Shown here: positions 6,261 through 12,497 of the stretch, piece by piece
Numbering within the stretch: the stretch's first letter is position 1
How the letters are laid out: each line of letters opens with the position of its first letter
Assembly: GCA_003157175.1 (NCBI GenBank)
Contig: PMIQ01000148.1
Location: 1-12,497, forward strand
Length of the DNA stretch: 12,497 nucleotides
Source of the DNA: Chloroflexota bacterium
GTDB taxonomy: Bacteria; Chloroflexota; Limnocylindria; Limnocylindrales; CSP1-4
Direction of reading: 5' to 3'
Position numbers and translations under genes: made by a program
Notes under the pieces: model-generated
What the model saw: the letters and a program-made list of their open reading frames with translations, nothing else
The model's database searches: none
Told to the model about the DNA's origin: nothing

Positions 6261-7343
6261 TCACGGCTCCACGTCCCTCGTTGCCCGGGCTCCTCCGGTC
6301 TTGGCTCGAGCCGGCCTCGTGCGAGGACGACCGTCCCCCTCGGTACTGTGGCGAAGGAGCAGCTTGGTCGGCAGGACCTGCCGGGTGGCCACGAATCTCT
6401 CTGACCCAAGTTGCTTGAGCAGCAATAGGACCGCCCGGCGTCCGATTTCATCGATGTGTTGGTCGACGCTGGTGAGGCCCATTACCGGCGACGCCGCAAT
6501 TGCCGTCCCGTCGAACCCGGCGAGGGCTACGTCAGCGGGCATGCGGAGGTTCCGCCGAATGAGCACTTCCATTGCACCAAGGGCAACCTGGTCGTTGATC
6601 GCGATGACCGCAGTGAGACCGCAATCGTCGTCCAGCCACTTCTTCAAGACCCGTGTTCCGCTGTTCTTGGAGAACTCCGCTGTCACCATGAACGGCACGG
6701 CATCCGTGACCTCAGACATGGCTTGCTTGAAGCCCCGGAGTCTATCCGTGGCGTTCCGCGCAAAGGACGGCCCTCCGATGAACCCGATTCTCCGGTGACC
6801 CCTCGAAAGCAAGTGACGAGTCAGGTCCACGGCCCCTCCGAAGTTGTCGGAGACAACGCAGCTGACAGAGTCGTCCACGGGCGGTCGGTTGATGAATATC
6901 ACACGGCGGTGGTCGCCGAGGATCGACAGCACGCAGGCTTCGTCCCGCCCGACCGCGGCATGGATCACGCCATCGAGCCCTTGGCCCAGAAGGCGCGTCA
7001 GGTGCCGCTGCGTCTCGGCGATCCGATCTCCCGTATTGCAGATCACGACCGTGTAGCCGGCCTTGGCCGCCTCCTGCTCGATGCTCTTCGCCAGCTGGGG
7101 GTAGAACGGGTTGGTGATGTCGCTGACTAGGAGCGCAAGCAACCGTGTCTCCCCGGAGACAAGGGCCCGGGCGATTGAGGACGGCCTGTACCGCAGGGTC
7201 TCTATCGCCGCCTGCACCTTGGTCCGGGTCACCGACCGAACATCCACGTGCTCACGGATAACCCGGGACACGGTCGAGACGGAAACCCCCGCCGCGCTGG
7301 CGACATCGACAATCGTTACTCGCGAGGACGGTCGTCTACCCAA
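6261..7343 (-). CDS. LacI-family transcriptional regulator
   Basis: This encodes a DNA-binding repressor or activator of the LacI/GalR family, 360 residues from the TTG at 7343. The N-terminal helix-turn-helix VTIVDVASAAGVSVSTVSRV occupies residues 9-28. The hinge follows with YRPSSIARALVSGETRLLALLVSD, then a periplasmic-binding-like sensor domain with DITNPFYPQLAKSIEQEA, SDNFGGAVDLTRHLLSRGHRRIGFIGG, AINDQVALGAMEVL and VALAGFDGTAIAASP, all standard LacI landmarks. About 28 extra basic, Pro/Arg/Thr-rich residues follow the usual LLLRHS end. The 7343 TTG is chosen for GGAGG just upstream (4-nt spacer, short) and for the normal MGRRPSSRVTIVDVA start; an in-frame TTG at 7376 would give 371 residues but has no good ribosome site. 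It sits between transporter/hydrolase and catabolic genes, so it most likely senses the imported sugar. Confidence 0.93.
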   Translation of the reverse strand: MGRRPSSRVTIVDVASAAGVSVSTVSRVIREHVDVRSVTRTKVQAAIETLRYRPSSIARALVSGETRLLALLVSDITNPFYPQLAKSIEQEAAKAGYTVVICNTGDRIAETQRHLTRLLGQGLDGVIHAAVGRDEACVLSILGDHRRVIFINRPPVDDSVSCVVSDNFGGAVDLTRHLLSRGHRRIGFIGGPSFARNATDRLRGFKQAMSEVTDAVPFMVTAEFSKNSGTRVLKKWLDDDCGLTAVIAINDQVALGAMEVLIRRNLRMPADVALAGFDGTAIAASPVMGLTSVDQHIDEIGRRAVLLLLKQLGSERFVATRQVLPTKLLLRHSTEGDGRPRTRPARAKTGGARATRDVEP

Positions 7344-7475
7344 GCTGCCTCCACTCTGATGGCGCGTCCCAGCCAAAGGACCAGCCGCGCCTCTCCAGCT
7401 TCCATGGCACCGAACGACGGCCGTCTTGGACGACCCACTTCAAGGTTTCCTGGCGAGCGGAGGGCCGGTCGCCCG
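7344..7475. other. Short intergenic gap between hydrolase and LacI gene
   Basis: No gene is seen in these 132 bp. A perfect 10-bp palindrome, GACGGCCGTC, lies at 7416-7425 and could be part of a regulator site, but it is short enough to occur by chance at this GC content. Confidence 0.25.
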
Positions 7476-8237
7476 TCACTGGGATGCAATCAGCGTGACC
7501 GGGCGATCCCGGAATACGCTGTAGTCATGAGACGGCAGCAACAGCGATGTTCGAGCCCTCATCAAATCCAAGGAATCCATCGCTGCATCGACATCGGTAT
7601 GGTACCCGGGCGGTACATCTAGCTCGATGTTCTCGTAGGTCATCATGGCGTCGCCAGTGATGCAATACGTGCCAGATCCCGTCTGGACGAGGACGGCCTG
7701 CGAGCCCGGTGTGTGGCCGGGAACAGGAAGGAGCGTGACGCCGGGGGCGATCTCGTGTTGACCGCGCACAGTCGTGAGGTTAGGGACCAGATACGAAGGG
7801 AGATGCGGCCAGCCACTGCCGGGACTGAGGTAGCCTACCCGGAAACTCCGCCCGGGAGCGATTGCGTACCGAAGCTCGGCCTCCTGGACGACGACACGAG
7901 CTTCGGGAAACAGAGCGCAGTTGCCGCAATGGTCCCAGTGCAGGTGCGTCAGGACGACCCACTCCACGTCCTTGGGCATCACGCCGGCGGCCTTGAGGGC
8001 ATTCTCCGGTATCTGTTCCCGGCTTCGCTCGAAGGACTCTCCAAAGAACTCGTATGGCTTCAGCTTCGGGTCGACGCTCGTATCGACGACGATGGTGGTG
8101 GGGCCTTCCAGCAGCCACATTACTCGTGGGATGCTGACCGGCTCGCCGCAATGCCGCAGATACGTCCGTATGGATCCCTCGATGGTGGAGGTTCCTGTGT
8201 CGAGTGCCTTAATGCTCCAGGTAGTCTCTTGGGTCAT
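7476..8237 (-). CDS. MBL-fold metallo-hydrolase, N-acyl homoserine lactonase-like
   Basis: This encodes a 253-residue metallo-beta-lactamase-fold hydrolase of the AHL-lactonase (AiiA-like) branch. The full dinuclear zinc set is readable: THLHWDHCGN with His98, His100, Asp102 and His103; His175 in VPGHTPGSQ; Asp196 in ITGDAMM; and His237 in LPSHD. The N-terminal substrate-facing part IKALDTGTSTIEGS and WLLEGPTTIVVDTS also match this branch. There is no signal peptide, so it acts in the cytoplasm. The ATG at 8237 has AGGAGGG 9 nt upstream. Known relatives open homoserine lactones, but within a sugar uptake and dehydrogenase cluster a sugar lactone is the more natural substrate; this is inference. 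It lies between the permease (192-bp gap) and the LacI gene. Confidence 0.9.
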   Translation of the reverse strand: MTQETTWSIKALDTGTSTIEGSIRTYLRHCGEPVSIPRVMWLLEGPTTIVVDTSVDPKLKPYEFFGESFERSREQIPENALKAAGVMPKDVEWVVLTHLHWDHCGNCALFPEARVVVQEAELRYAIAPGRSFRVGYLSPGSGWPHLPSYLVPNLTTVRGQHEIAPGVTLLPVPGHTPGSQAVLVQTGSGTYCITGDAMMTYENIELDVPPGYHTDVDAAMDSLDLMRARTSLLLPSHDYSVFRDRPVTLIASQ

Positions 8238-8429
8238 CTCAACTCACCCTCCTACGCGACAGGGCTCGAACCCCGACCGCGAGTAGTTCACACGAGTTGA
8301 TGTATCGAGCATCCACGGGCGCGAGGAGCACGCCTTGCTGGCGACATCTTCGACCAGGGCTGCTCCCATCATCCGACTGCCATGGCAGTGGTCGACGCGG
8401 CATTCGCCAGTGCAATCACTTGCGGCTTC
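8238..8429. other. Intergenic region with a 14-bp palindrome
   Basis: This 192-bp gap has no supported gene. It carries the perfect palindrome ACTGCCATGGCAGT at 8376-8389, whose right edge overlaps a wider 7-bp inverted repeat (TCGACCA at 8350-8356 and TGGTCGA at 8389-8395). It follows the permease stop by about 40 nt, so it could act as an operator for the downstream genes or as a transcript-processing hairpin. Confidence 0.4.
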
Positions 8430-9671
8430 TCATGCAATGGCTGCTCCCAGTTGCCGCCCGCGGCTCTGGCGGCGCCGCAGGATGGTGTCGAGGGAGACGG
8501 CGAGCAGGACGATGACCCCCTGCACCATGTACTTGACCGGTTGATCGCTGTTCATCAGGTCGAGGCCGTTTTCCACGCCGGACATGATGAGCGCGCCGAC
8601 CAGCGCGGCCCACACGCTCCCGCGGCCGCCGAAGAGGCTCGTACCGCCGATGACGGCGGCGCCTATCGCTTCGAGCAGCAGGGTCCCGCCGCCGGTGAGC
8701 GTGCCCGCCGACCCGTTGTAAGAGGCGGCGATCAGGCCGCCGGCCGCCCCGAGGGTACCCGAGACGGCGAACGCGGCCATCCGGATCCGCTTCACCTGGA
8801 CACCGGCTCGGCGGGCCGCTTCGGCGTTGCCACCGACCGCGAAGAGGTGCCGACCCGGGCTCGTGTTCATGGTAACCCACCAGGCGACGACCAATAGCGC
8901 GATCAGGATGAGGAATGGCGTGGGGACGCCCCGGGACGCGTTGAAGACCGCCACCGCAACGACGATCAGCACGCCGACCACGACCGGACGGCTGAGCGAC
9001 CTCACCGCCACCCCGCCGCGCGCGTAACGCACCAGGGTGGATGCCACGACGGCGACACCGACGATTGCAGCCAGGATCCATCCAACTGAGACGGGCAGCT
9101 CCGTACCGCTCAGCGCCGCGATGTTCGGGTCGAAGATGCCCAGCGTGCCGTTCGGCCCGAGAATGTACAGCTGCAGCCCGAGAAAGCCCATGTTGCCTGC
9201 CAGCGTGACTACGAAGGCCGGGATCCCCAGCCAGGCGATCCACCATCCCTGGAAGGACCCCAACAGCGCCCCGAAGGCGAGCATGATGAAGATGGCGAGC
9301 AACCAGGGCATGTGCCCGTTCGTGATCATGACACCGAGCAGCGCCGCGCTCGCTCCCGCCATCGAGCCGAGGGACAGGTCGATGTCGCCGAGGAGAAGCA
9401 CGAAGATCTCGCCGAGCGCAATGATGGCGACCAATGTGGCCTGCACCGCGAGATTGCTCAGGTTGCCCGGGGAGAGGAAGTACTGCGACTGCGACTGGAA
9501 GAAAACGGCGATGATCACCAGGCTGGCAATCGCAGGCATGGCGGTGCCTTGCGACAAGGCTGCGGACAGCCATCGTTTGGCAAAGGACACCAGTCGATCA
9601 GTTGGGCGAGCATGGTCGCGCGGTGGAATCTCATCCAACGGGTGCGCCGCGGGGGAAACTGGTTCGCTCAT
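8430..9671 (-). CDS. Sugar ABC transporter permease, RbsC/XylH-like (CUT2)
   Basis: This encodes a 413-residue inner-membrane permease that forms the translocation channel of a monosaccharide importer. Roughly ten hydrophobic segments run from about residue 45 to residue 390. The CUT2 permease signature LLLGDIDLSLGSMAGASAA lies at about 92-110, the cytoplasmic ATPase-contact loop reads HLFAVGGNAEAARRAGVQVKRIR, and IGAAVIGGTSLFGGRGSVWAALVGALIMSGVENGLDLM follows near the end. The length and the extra central segments fit XylH better than the shorter RbsC. The ATG at 9671 has GGAG 7 nt upstream, inside the preceding mini-ORF, and overlaps its stop as ATGA. The first 40 residues are a hydrophilic cytoplasmic extension rich in Pro and charged residues. 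Confidence 0.93.
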   Translation of the reverse strand: MSEPVSPAAHPLDEIPPRDHARPTDRLVSFAKRWLSAALSQGTAMPAIASLVIIAVFFQSQSQYFLSPGNLSNLAVQATLVAIIALGEIFVLLLGDIDLSLGSMAGASAALLGVMITNGHMPWLLAIFIMLAFGALLGSFQGWWIAWLGIPAFVVTLAGNMGFLGLQLYILGPNGTLGIFDPNIAALSGTELPVSVGWILAAIVGVAVVASTLVRYARGGVAVRSLSRPVVVGVLIVVAVAVFNASRGVPTPFLILIALLVVAWWVTMNTSPGRHLFAVGGNAEAARRAGVQVKRIRMAAFAVSGTLGAAGGLIAASYNGSAGTLTGGGTLLLEAIGAAVIGGTSLFGGRGSVWAALVGALIMSGVENGLDLMNSDQPVKYMVQGVIVLLAVSLDTILRRRQSRGRQLGAAIA

Positions 9672-9748
9672 GGTTTCGCTCCGAGTGCCAGGTTGCAGGC
9701 TTTGAGGGTTTGCTCCGGACCGTTCATCCTGTTCTTCCCCAGCTTCAT
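9668..9748 (-). CDS. 26-codon mini-ORF bridging ATPase and permease genes
   Basis: An ATG at 9748 opens a 26-codon frame, MKLGKNRMNG...LALGAKP, that ends in TGA at 9670-9668. Its start overlaps the stop of the preceding ATPase as ATGA, and its stop overlaps the start of the permease as ATGA, so a ribosome could pass along all three without leaving. A purine-rich GGGGAAGG lies 4 nt before its start. The peptide has no membrane segment or recognisable domain, with one Cys. It may exist mainly to couple translation of ATPase and permease rather than to make a working peptide; chance is also possible because the spacer is short. Confidence 0.4.
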   Translation of the reverse strand: MKLGKNRMNGPEQTLKACNLALGAKP

Positions 9749-10605
9749 GGCGCCTTCCCCATGATCGCCCTGACGACTACCTCGGGGGTGGTGCTTGAGG
9801 GACGGAGCACCGCACCGACCTTGCCGAGGTGCAGCACCACGATCCGGTCCGCGACCTCGAAGACCTGGCGCATGTTATGGGTGATGATCAGGATTGCGGT
9901 CCCCTGTGCCCGCAGCCGCTGCACCAACTCGATGACGTGGCGCGCTTCTTTGAGCCCCAGGGAGGCAGTGGGCTCATCAAACAGCAGGATGGGGCAGTTC
10001 TCCAGCGTGGCCCGAGCGACTGCGACGGTCTGCCGCTGGCCGCCCGAAAGCTGGGCCATCGGAGTTCTAATGTTGGAGATCGTGCCTATGCCGAGCTCCA
10101 ATAGCGCCGCTGCCGTGCGCTGCCTCATGGCGGCGAAGTCCAAGCGCCGCAGCGGCCCGACCCCGCGGAACAGCTCCCGTCCCAGGTAGAGGTTCTCGAC
10201 CACGTCCAGGTTGTCGGCGAGGGCCAGATCTTGGTGGATCGTACGGATACCGCACTGGGCTGCGTCGTTCGGGGAGCGGACGACGACGCGTTCTCCGTTG
10301 ACATAGAGCTGGCCTTCGTCCGGGACGATAACCCCGGAGATGACCTTGATCAGCGTGCTCTTGCCCGCCCCATTGTCTCCGACGAGCGCGACCACCTCGC
10401 CGTGGTCTACTGACAAGCTGACGCGGTAGAGCGCCTGCACCAGGCCGAACGACTTGGACACACCGTCCACTCGCAGCGCCTCGCTGGGGGCCACGGCCTC
10501 GCCTCCGCGCGGCATGACAGACTGCCGCTCCGCCGCGATAGGGGCCGCCTGGCGCCCTGGCTCGGAGCGGTCAGCCTGCAGGTCTCCGGATTCACTCACC
10601 ATCAT
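9745..10605 (-). CDS. Sugar ABC transporter ATP-binding protein, single domain (second copy)
   Basis: This encodes a 286-residue cytoplasmic ATPase with one nucleotide-binding domain, related to each half of RbsA/XylG and to single-domain FrcA. Walker A GDNGAGKST is at 76-84, the Q-loop is in RTIHQDLALADNLDVVENLYLG, the signature LSGGQRQTVAVARA begins at 186, Walker B ILLFDEPTASLG follows, and the H-loop His243 is present in LIITHNM. All catalytic motifs are intact. The first 42 residues are a hydrophilic extension. Its ATG at 10605 overlaps the stop of the paralogous ATPase by 4 nt (ATGA), so the two are translationally coupled and probably form a heterodimer under the permease. By hand count it matches the other copy at 168 of 243 aligned positions without gaps. 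Confidence 0.93.
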   Translation of the reverse strand: MMVSESGDLQADRSEPGRQAAPIAAERQSVMPRGGEAVAPSEALRVDGVSKSFGLVQALYRVSLSVDHGEVVALVGDNGAGKSTLIKVISGVIVPDEGQLYVNGERVVVRSPNDAAQCGIRTIHQDLALADNLDVVENLYLGRELFRGVGPLRRLDFAAMRQRTAAALLELGIGTISNIRTPMAQLSGGQRQTVAVARATLENCPILLFDEPTASLGLKEARHVIELVQRLRAQGTAILIITHNMRQVFEVADRIVVLHLGKVGAVLRPSSTTPEVVVRAIMGKAP

Positions 10606-11417
10606 GCGATCCCCATGACCGCGCCGACGACCGCCTCGGGGGTGGTATCGGCCCGGCGAAATACTGCGCCGACCTTGCCGAGATGCAGCACCACGATCCG
10701 GTCGGCGACCTCGAAGATCTCCTCGATGTTCTGGGAAACAATCACGATCGCAGTCCCTTGCGCCCTCAGCCGCAGGATTAGCTGCAAGACCCGCTGAACC
10801 TCGGCGACACCCAGGCCCGCGGTCGGCTCGTCCAGCACGACGATCGGGTAGTTCTGCAGCGTGGCGCGAGCAACCGTAACGGTCTGCCGCTGGCCGCCGG
10901 ACATCTTTTCCACCGGAGCTCTGATGTCCGAGATAGTGCTAATGCCAAGCTCCGACAGCGCTGCCCAGGTCCGCTGCTGCATGGAGGCGAAGTGCAAGCG
11001 GCGCAGCGGCCCGACCCCGCGGTGAAGCTCCCGCGCCAGGAAGAGATTCTCCACGACGTCCAGGTTGTCGGCAAGGGTGTGTTCCTGGTGCACGGTGCGG
11101 ATTCCGAATAGCGCCGCGTCGTCCGTGGAGCGGATAGCGACGCGTTCTCCGCGAACGTAGAACTCGCCCGAGTCCGGTGCGAGCACGCCTGCAATGACAT
11201 CCACGAGGGTACTCTTGCCCGCGCCATTGTCCCCGACGAGAGCGACCACCTCCCCGACGTCGACCGACATGCTCACCCGGTCCAGCGCCTGTACGCTGCC
11301 GTACCACTTGGTGACATCCACTACCCGGAGGGCCTCTCCCCCGCCCGGCGGCTCGCTAGGCGGGGGAGAGGCAGGCCGCCGCTTTAAGAAGCGGCGGCCT
11401 GCGGCTCCATTTAGCAT
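10602..11417 (-). CDS. Sugar ABC transporter ATP-binding protein, single domain with degenerate H-loop (first copy)
   Basis: This encodes a 271-residue cytoplasmic ATPase with one nucleotide-binding domain. Walker A GDNGAGKST is at 62-70, the Q-loop is in RTVHQEHTLADNLDVVENLFLA, the signature MSGGQRQTVTVARA is at 172 onward, and Walker B IVVLDEPTAGLG is at 192 onward with its Glu. The switch histidine is replaced by Gln229 in IVIVSQNIEEIF, so ATP hydrolysis at this site may be weak. The chosen ATG at 11417 overlaps the binding-protein stop (ATGCTAA); a GTG at 11447 is an alternative, and neither has a strong ribosome site. The first 28 residues are basic and Pro-rich and are partly encoded by a 14-bp stem-loop. 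Together with the next gene it replaces the usual fused ATPase. Confidence 0.92.
   Translation of the reverse strand: MLNGAAGRRFLKRRPASPPPSEPPGGGEALRVVDVTKWYGSVQALDRVSMSVDVGEVVALVGDNGAGKSTLVDVIAGVLAPDSGEFYVRGERVAIRSTDDAALFGIRTVHQEHTLADNLDVVENLFLARELHRGVGPLRRLHFASMQQRTWAALSELGISTISDIRAPVEKMSGGQRQTVTVARATLQNYPIVVLDEPTAGLGVAEVQRVLQLILRLRAQGTAIVIVSQNIEEIFEVADRIVVLHLGKVGAVFRRADTTPEAVVGAVMGIA
11371..11402 (-). promoter_or_regulatory. Perfect 14-bp GC-rich stem-loop at the binding-protein/ATPase junction
   Basis: Arms 11371-11384 (GCAGGCCGCCGCTT) and 11389-11402 are exact reverse complements around a TAAG loop. It begins 9 nt after the binding-protein stop and lies in the first codons of the ATPase frame. 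Such structures after a binding-protein gene often protect the upstream mRNA from 3' exonucleases and lower expression of the downstream transporter genes. No U tract follows on the minus strand, so full termination is not expected. Confidence 0.6.
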
Positions 11418-12497
11418 GGCCCCGTCCCGGCGGGAATGCCCTGGCACAGGTCTGCCTTGGCATAGGTCCCGTTATCAATCAGCTGCTGCATATTGCTCAC
11501 GATGATTGAGATCGACGGCACTGCCATCGTCGGGACGTTAGCCGTACCGTCGTTATAGGGGGCTCCGTTGAACAAGGTTGTCGGCGGTGTCTGACCTGTC
11601 AACAGGTAGACGCTTAGCTCAGCTGTGTACTCGGCCTGAGTGTCAAACGACCGCCACGAGCTCATGCTCTGCAATCCCTTGAGGATCAGTTGATCGCTAA
11701 TGAGACTGGCGTCGACACCCGTTACCGGAACCTTTCCGGCGAGCCCCACGGTCTGCAGCGCGCCGATGGCGCCCTGGGCTGTGGAGTCGTTGGAGGTCAG
11801 AACTCCCTGCACGTTGTTGTGGGACGACGTGAGGATCGCGTCCATCTCCGCGTGGGCCTTTGTTGTATCCCAGCCAGGAGTCCAGACGTTCCCGACCATC
11901 AAGCGAGCCTTGGAGTCGAACAGCGGCTGGAGCACGCTCATGTATCCGGCATGTTCGGCGATCGCAAACGAGTCGGCTGGGTCGCCGGCGATGATGGCAA
12001 TCGTGTCGCCGGCCTTTGTGTTGGTAACCATGTAATTGGCCAGCGAAATGCCGATCGCATTGGGATCGGCGCCGACCATATAGGTGACCGGACCGCCCGT
12101 GATGTCACGGGTATAGGCGATGACGTGGGCGTTGGCCGCTTGGGCAGCCACCGCGATCTTGCCCGCCTGCGCTCCGTCCACCGCCGCCACCGCGAGAACC
12201 GTGGCTCCCTGGGTCAACGCGGCCTTTGCCTGGTTGAGCTGATTCGTGGGGTCCCCGGTGGCGTTGAGTACGAGAACCTTCACGTTCGGGGCCAGCTGTT
12301 TCATCCAGTTCTGGAAGGAGACCCCGTCCTGGCTCAGCCAGTGCGAGTCGGTGCTATCCGGCACCATAAACGCGACGGTGCCTGTCACGGACGTGGTGGG
12401 CAGGGCGGCCATGGACGCGGCGGCCGTGGCCGTGGCCGAGGGGGCCGTGGCCGAGGGGGCCATAGTCGCGGGGGCGGGGGTCACGGGGGCGGGGGTC
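11411..12497 (-). CDS. XylF-like sugar ABC transporter substrate-binding protein (5' end outside window)
   Basis: This encodes an extracytoplasmic binding protein of the periplasmic-binding-protein 4 (XylF/RbsB) class. The frame is open to the window edge, so the signal peptide or lipobox is missing. The visible N-terminus is a low-complexity Thr/Ala/Pro/Ser linker (TPAPATMAPSATAPSATATA), as found after the lipid anchor in binding proteins of Gram-positive and Chloroflexota-type cells. The core then shows GTVAFMVPDSTDSHWLSQDG, a TGDPTNQLNQAKAALTQGATV ligand-lobe segment, VLTSNDSTAQGAIGALQTVGL and KVPVTGVDASLISDQLILKG, all XylF-like. Two Cys near the end (ADLCQG...TGPC) may form a disulfide. 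The stop TAA at 11413 overlaps the ATPase start. It defines the operon as a monosaccharide importer; the ligand is unknown. Confidence 0.92.
   Translation of the reverse strand, partial: TPAPVTPAPATMAPSATAPSATATAAASMAALPTTSVTGTVAFMVPDSTDSHWLSQDGVSFQNWMKQLAPNVKVLVLNATGDPTNQLNQAKAALTQGATVLAVAAVDGAQAGKIAVAAQAANAHVIAYTRDITGGPVTYMVGADPNAIGISLANYMVTNTKAGDTIAIIAGDPADSFAIAEHAGYMSVLQPLFDSKARLMVGNVWTPGWDTTKAHAEMDAILTSSHNNVQGVLTSNDSTAQGAIGALQTVGLAGKVPVTGVDASLISDQLILKGLQSMSSWRSFDTQAEYTAELSVYLLTGQTPPTTLFNGAPYNDGTANVPTMAVPSISIIVSNMQQLIDNGTYAKADLCQGIPAGTGPC
12425..12497 (-). repeat. Low-complexity linker-coding repeat with G-quadruplex potential
   Basis: Imperfect repeats of GGCCGAGGGGG-like units (plus strand) encode the Thr/Ala/Pro/Ser linker of the binding protein. 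At 12470-12495 the plus strand reads G5-C-G5-TCAC-G5-C-G5, a textbook four-tract G-quadruplex motif on the template strand. The repeat runs past the window edge. Confidence 0.6.

Noticed and set aside
6456..7130. A 224-codon plus-strand open frame opposite the LacI gene.
   Set aside because: Its composition (many His, Arg and Asp) is that of a reverse-strand shadow, while the minus strand shows every LacI landmark.
8262..8274. GGGCTCGAACCCC resembles the T-arm of a tRNA on the minus strand.
   Set aside because: The flanking bases do not form an acceptor stem, D-arm or anticodon arm at the right distances, and no CCA end follows.
8238..8429. An unlisted small gene between permease and hydrolase.
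   Set aside because: No minus-strand frame with a ribosome site and plausible composition could be found; the plus-strand frames are extensions of permease shadows.
9037..9705. A 222-codon plus-strand open frame opposite the permease.
   Set aside because: It is the mirror of a GC-rich membrane-protein gene, rich in Pro/Ser/Arg/Met with no domain; the minus-strand frame carries all family motifs.

Overview
This is a GC-rich window with gene order and codon use typical of a high-GC soil or freshwater bacterium. An F420-type luciferase-like monooxygenase, a Thr/Ala/Pro-rich linker after the missing signal peptide of a sugar-binding protein, and single-domain sugar ABC ATPases fit Actinomycetota or Chloroflexota. 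This placement is inference; the window has no rRNA or other phylogenetic marker. Almost every gene lies on the minus strand, so the biological reading order runs from position 12497 down to 100. Only the last 14 codons of a plus-strand gene (1-42) point the other way.

Layout in transcription order. (1) A xylose/ribose-type (CUT2) ABC importer: a XylF-like binding protein cut by the window edge (12497-11411), two tandem half-size ATPases that are recent paralogues (11417-10602 and 10605-9745), a 26-codon mini-ORF with ATGA overlaps at both ends (9748-9668), and a RbsC/XylH-like permease (9671-8430). (2) After a 192-bp gap with a 14-bp palindrome: an AHL-lactonase-like metallo-beta-lactamase-fold hydrolase (8237-7476) and a LacI-family regulator (7343-6261). 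(3) A tight catabolic trio: a Hyi-like TIM-barrel isomerase (6141-5350), a Gfo/Idh/MocA dehydrogenase (5304-4099) and an RbsD/FucU-type sugar mutarotase-like protein (4046-3603), followed by a long stem-loop (3578-3524). (4) Separately spaced oxidoreductase and export genes: an F420-type LLM oxidoreductase (3418-2471), a 2,5-diketogluconate-reductase-like aldo/keto reductase (2178-1345) and an EamA-type drug/metabolite transporter (1137-100).

Together these look like a LacI-controlled uptake and oxidation module for a sugar or sugar-like compound. The importer brings it in, the RbsD/FucU protein interconverts anomers, the Gfo/Idh enzyme oxidises it, the MBL-fold enzyme could open a lactone, and the TIM-barrel enzyme isomerises or eliminates a keto-sugar. 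The substrate cannot be read from the sequence, and no kinase, aldolase or dehydratase is present here, so the pathway is incomplete within the window.

The most unusual points are four. The fused two-domain ATPase is replaced by two roughly 69% identical half-size ATPases, one of which has Gln in place of the H-loop His. A coupled mini-ORF sits between ATPase and permease. A perfect 14-bp stem-loop sits at the binding-protein/ATPase junction. A lactonase-like hydrolase is embedded in a sugar cluster. I saw no mobile element, CRISPR array, tRNA or rRNA.
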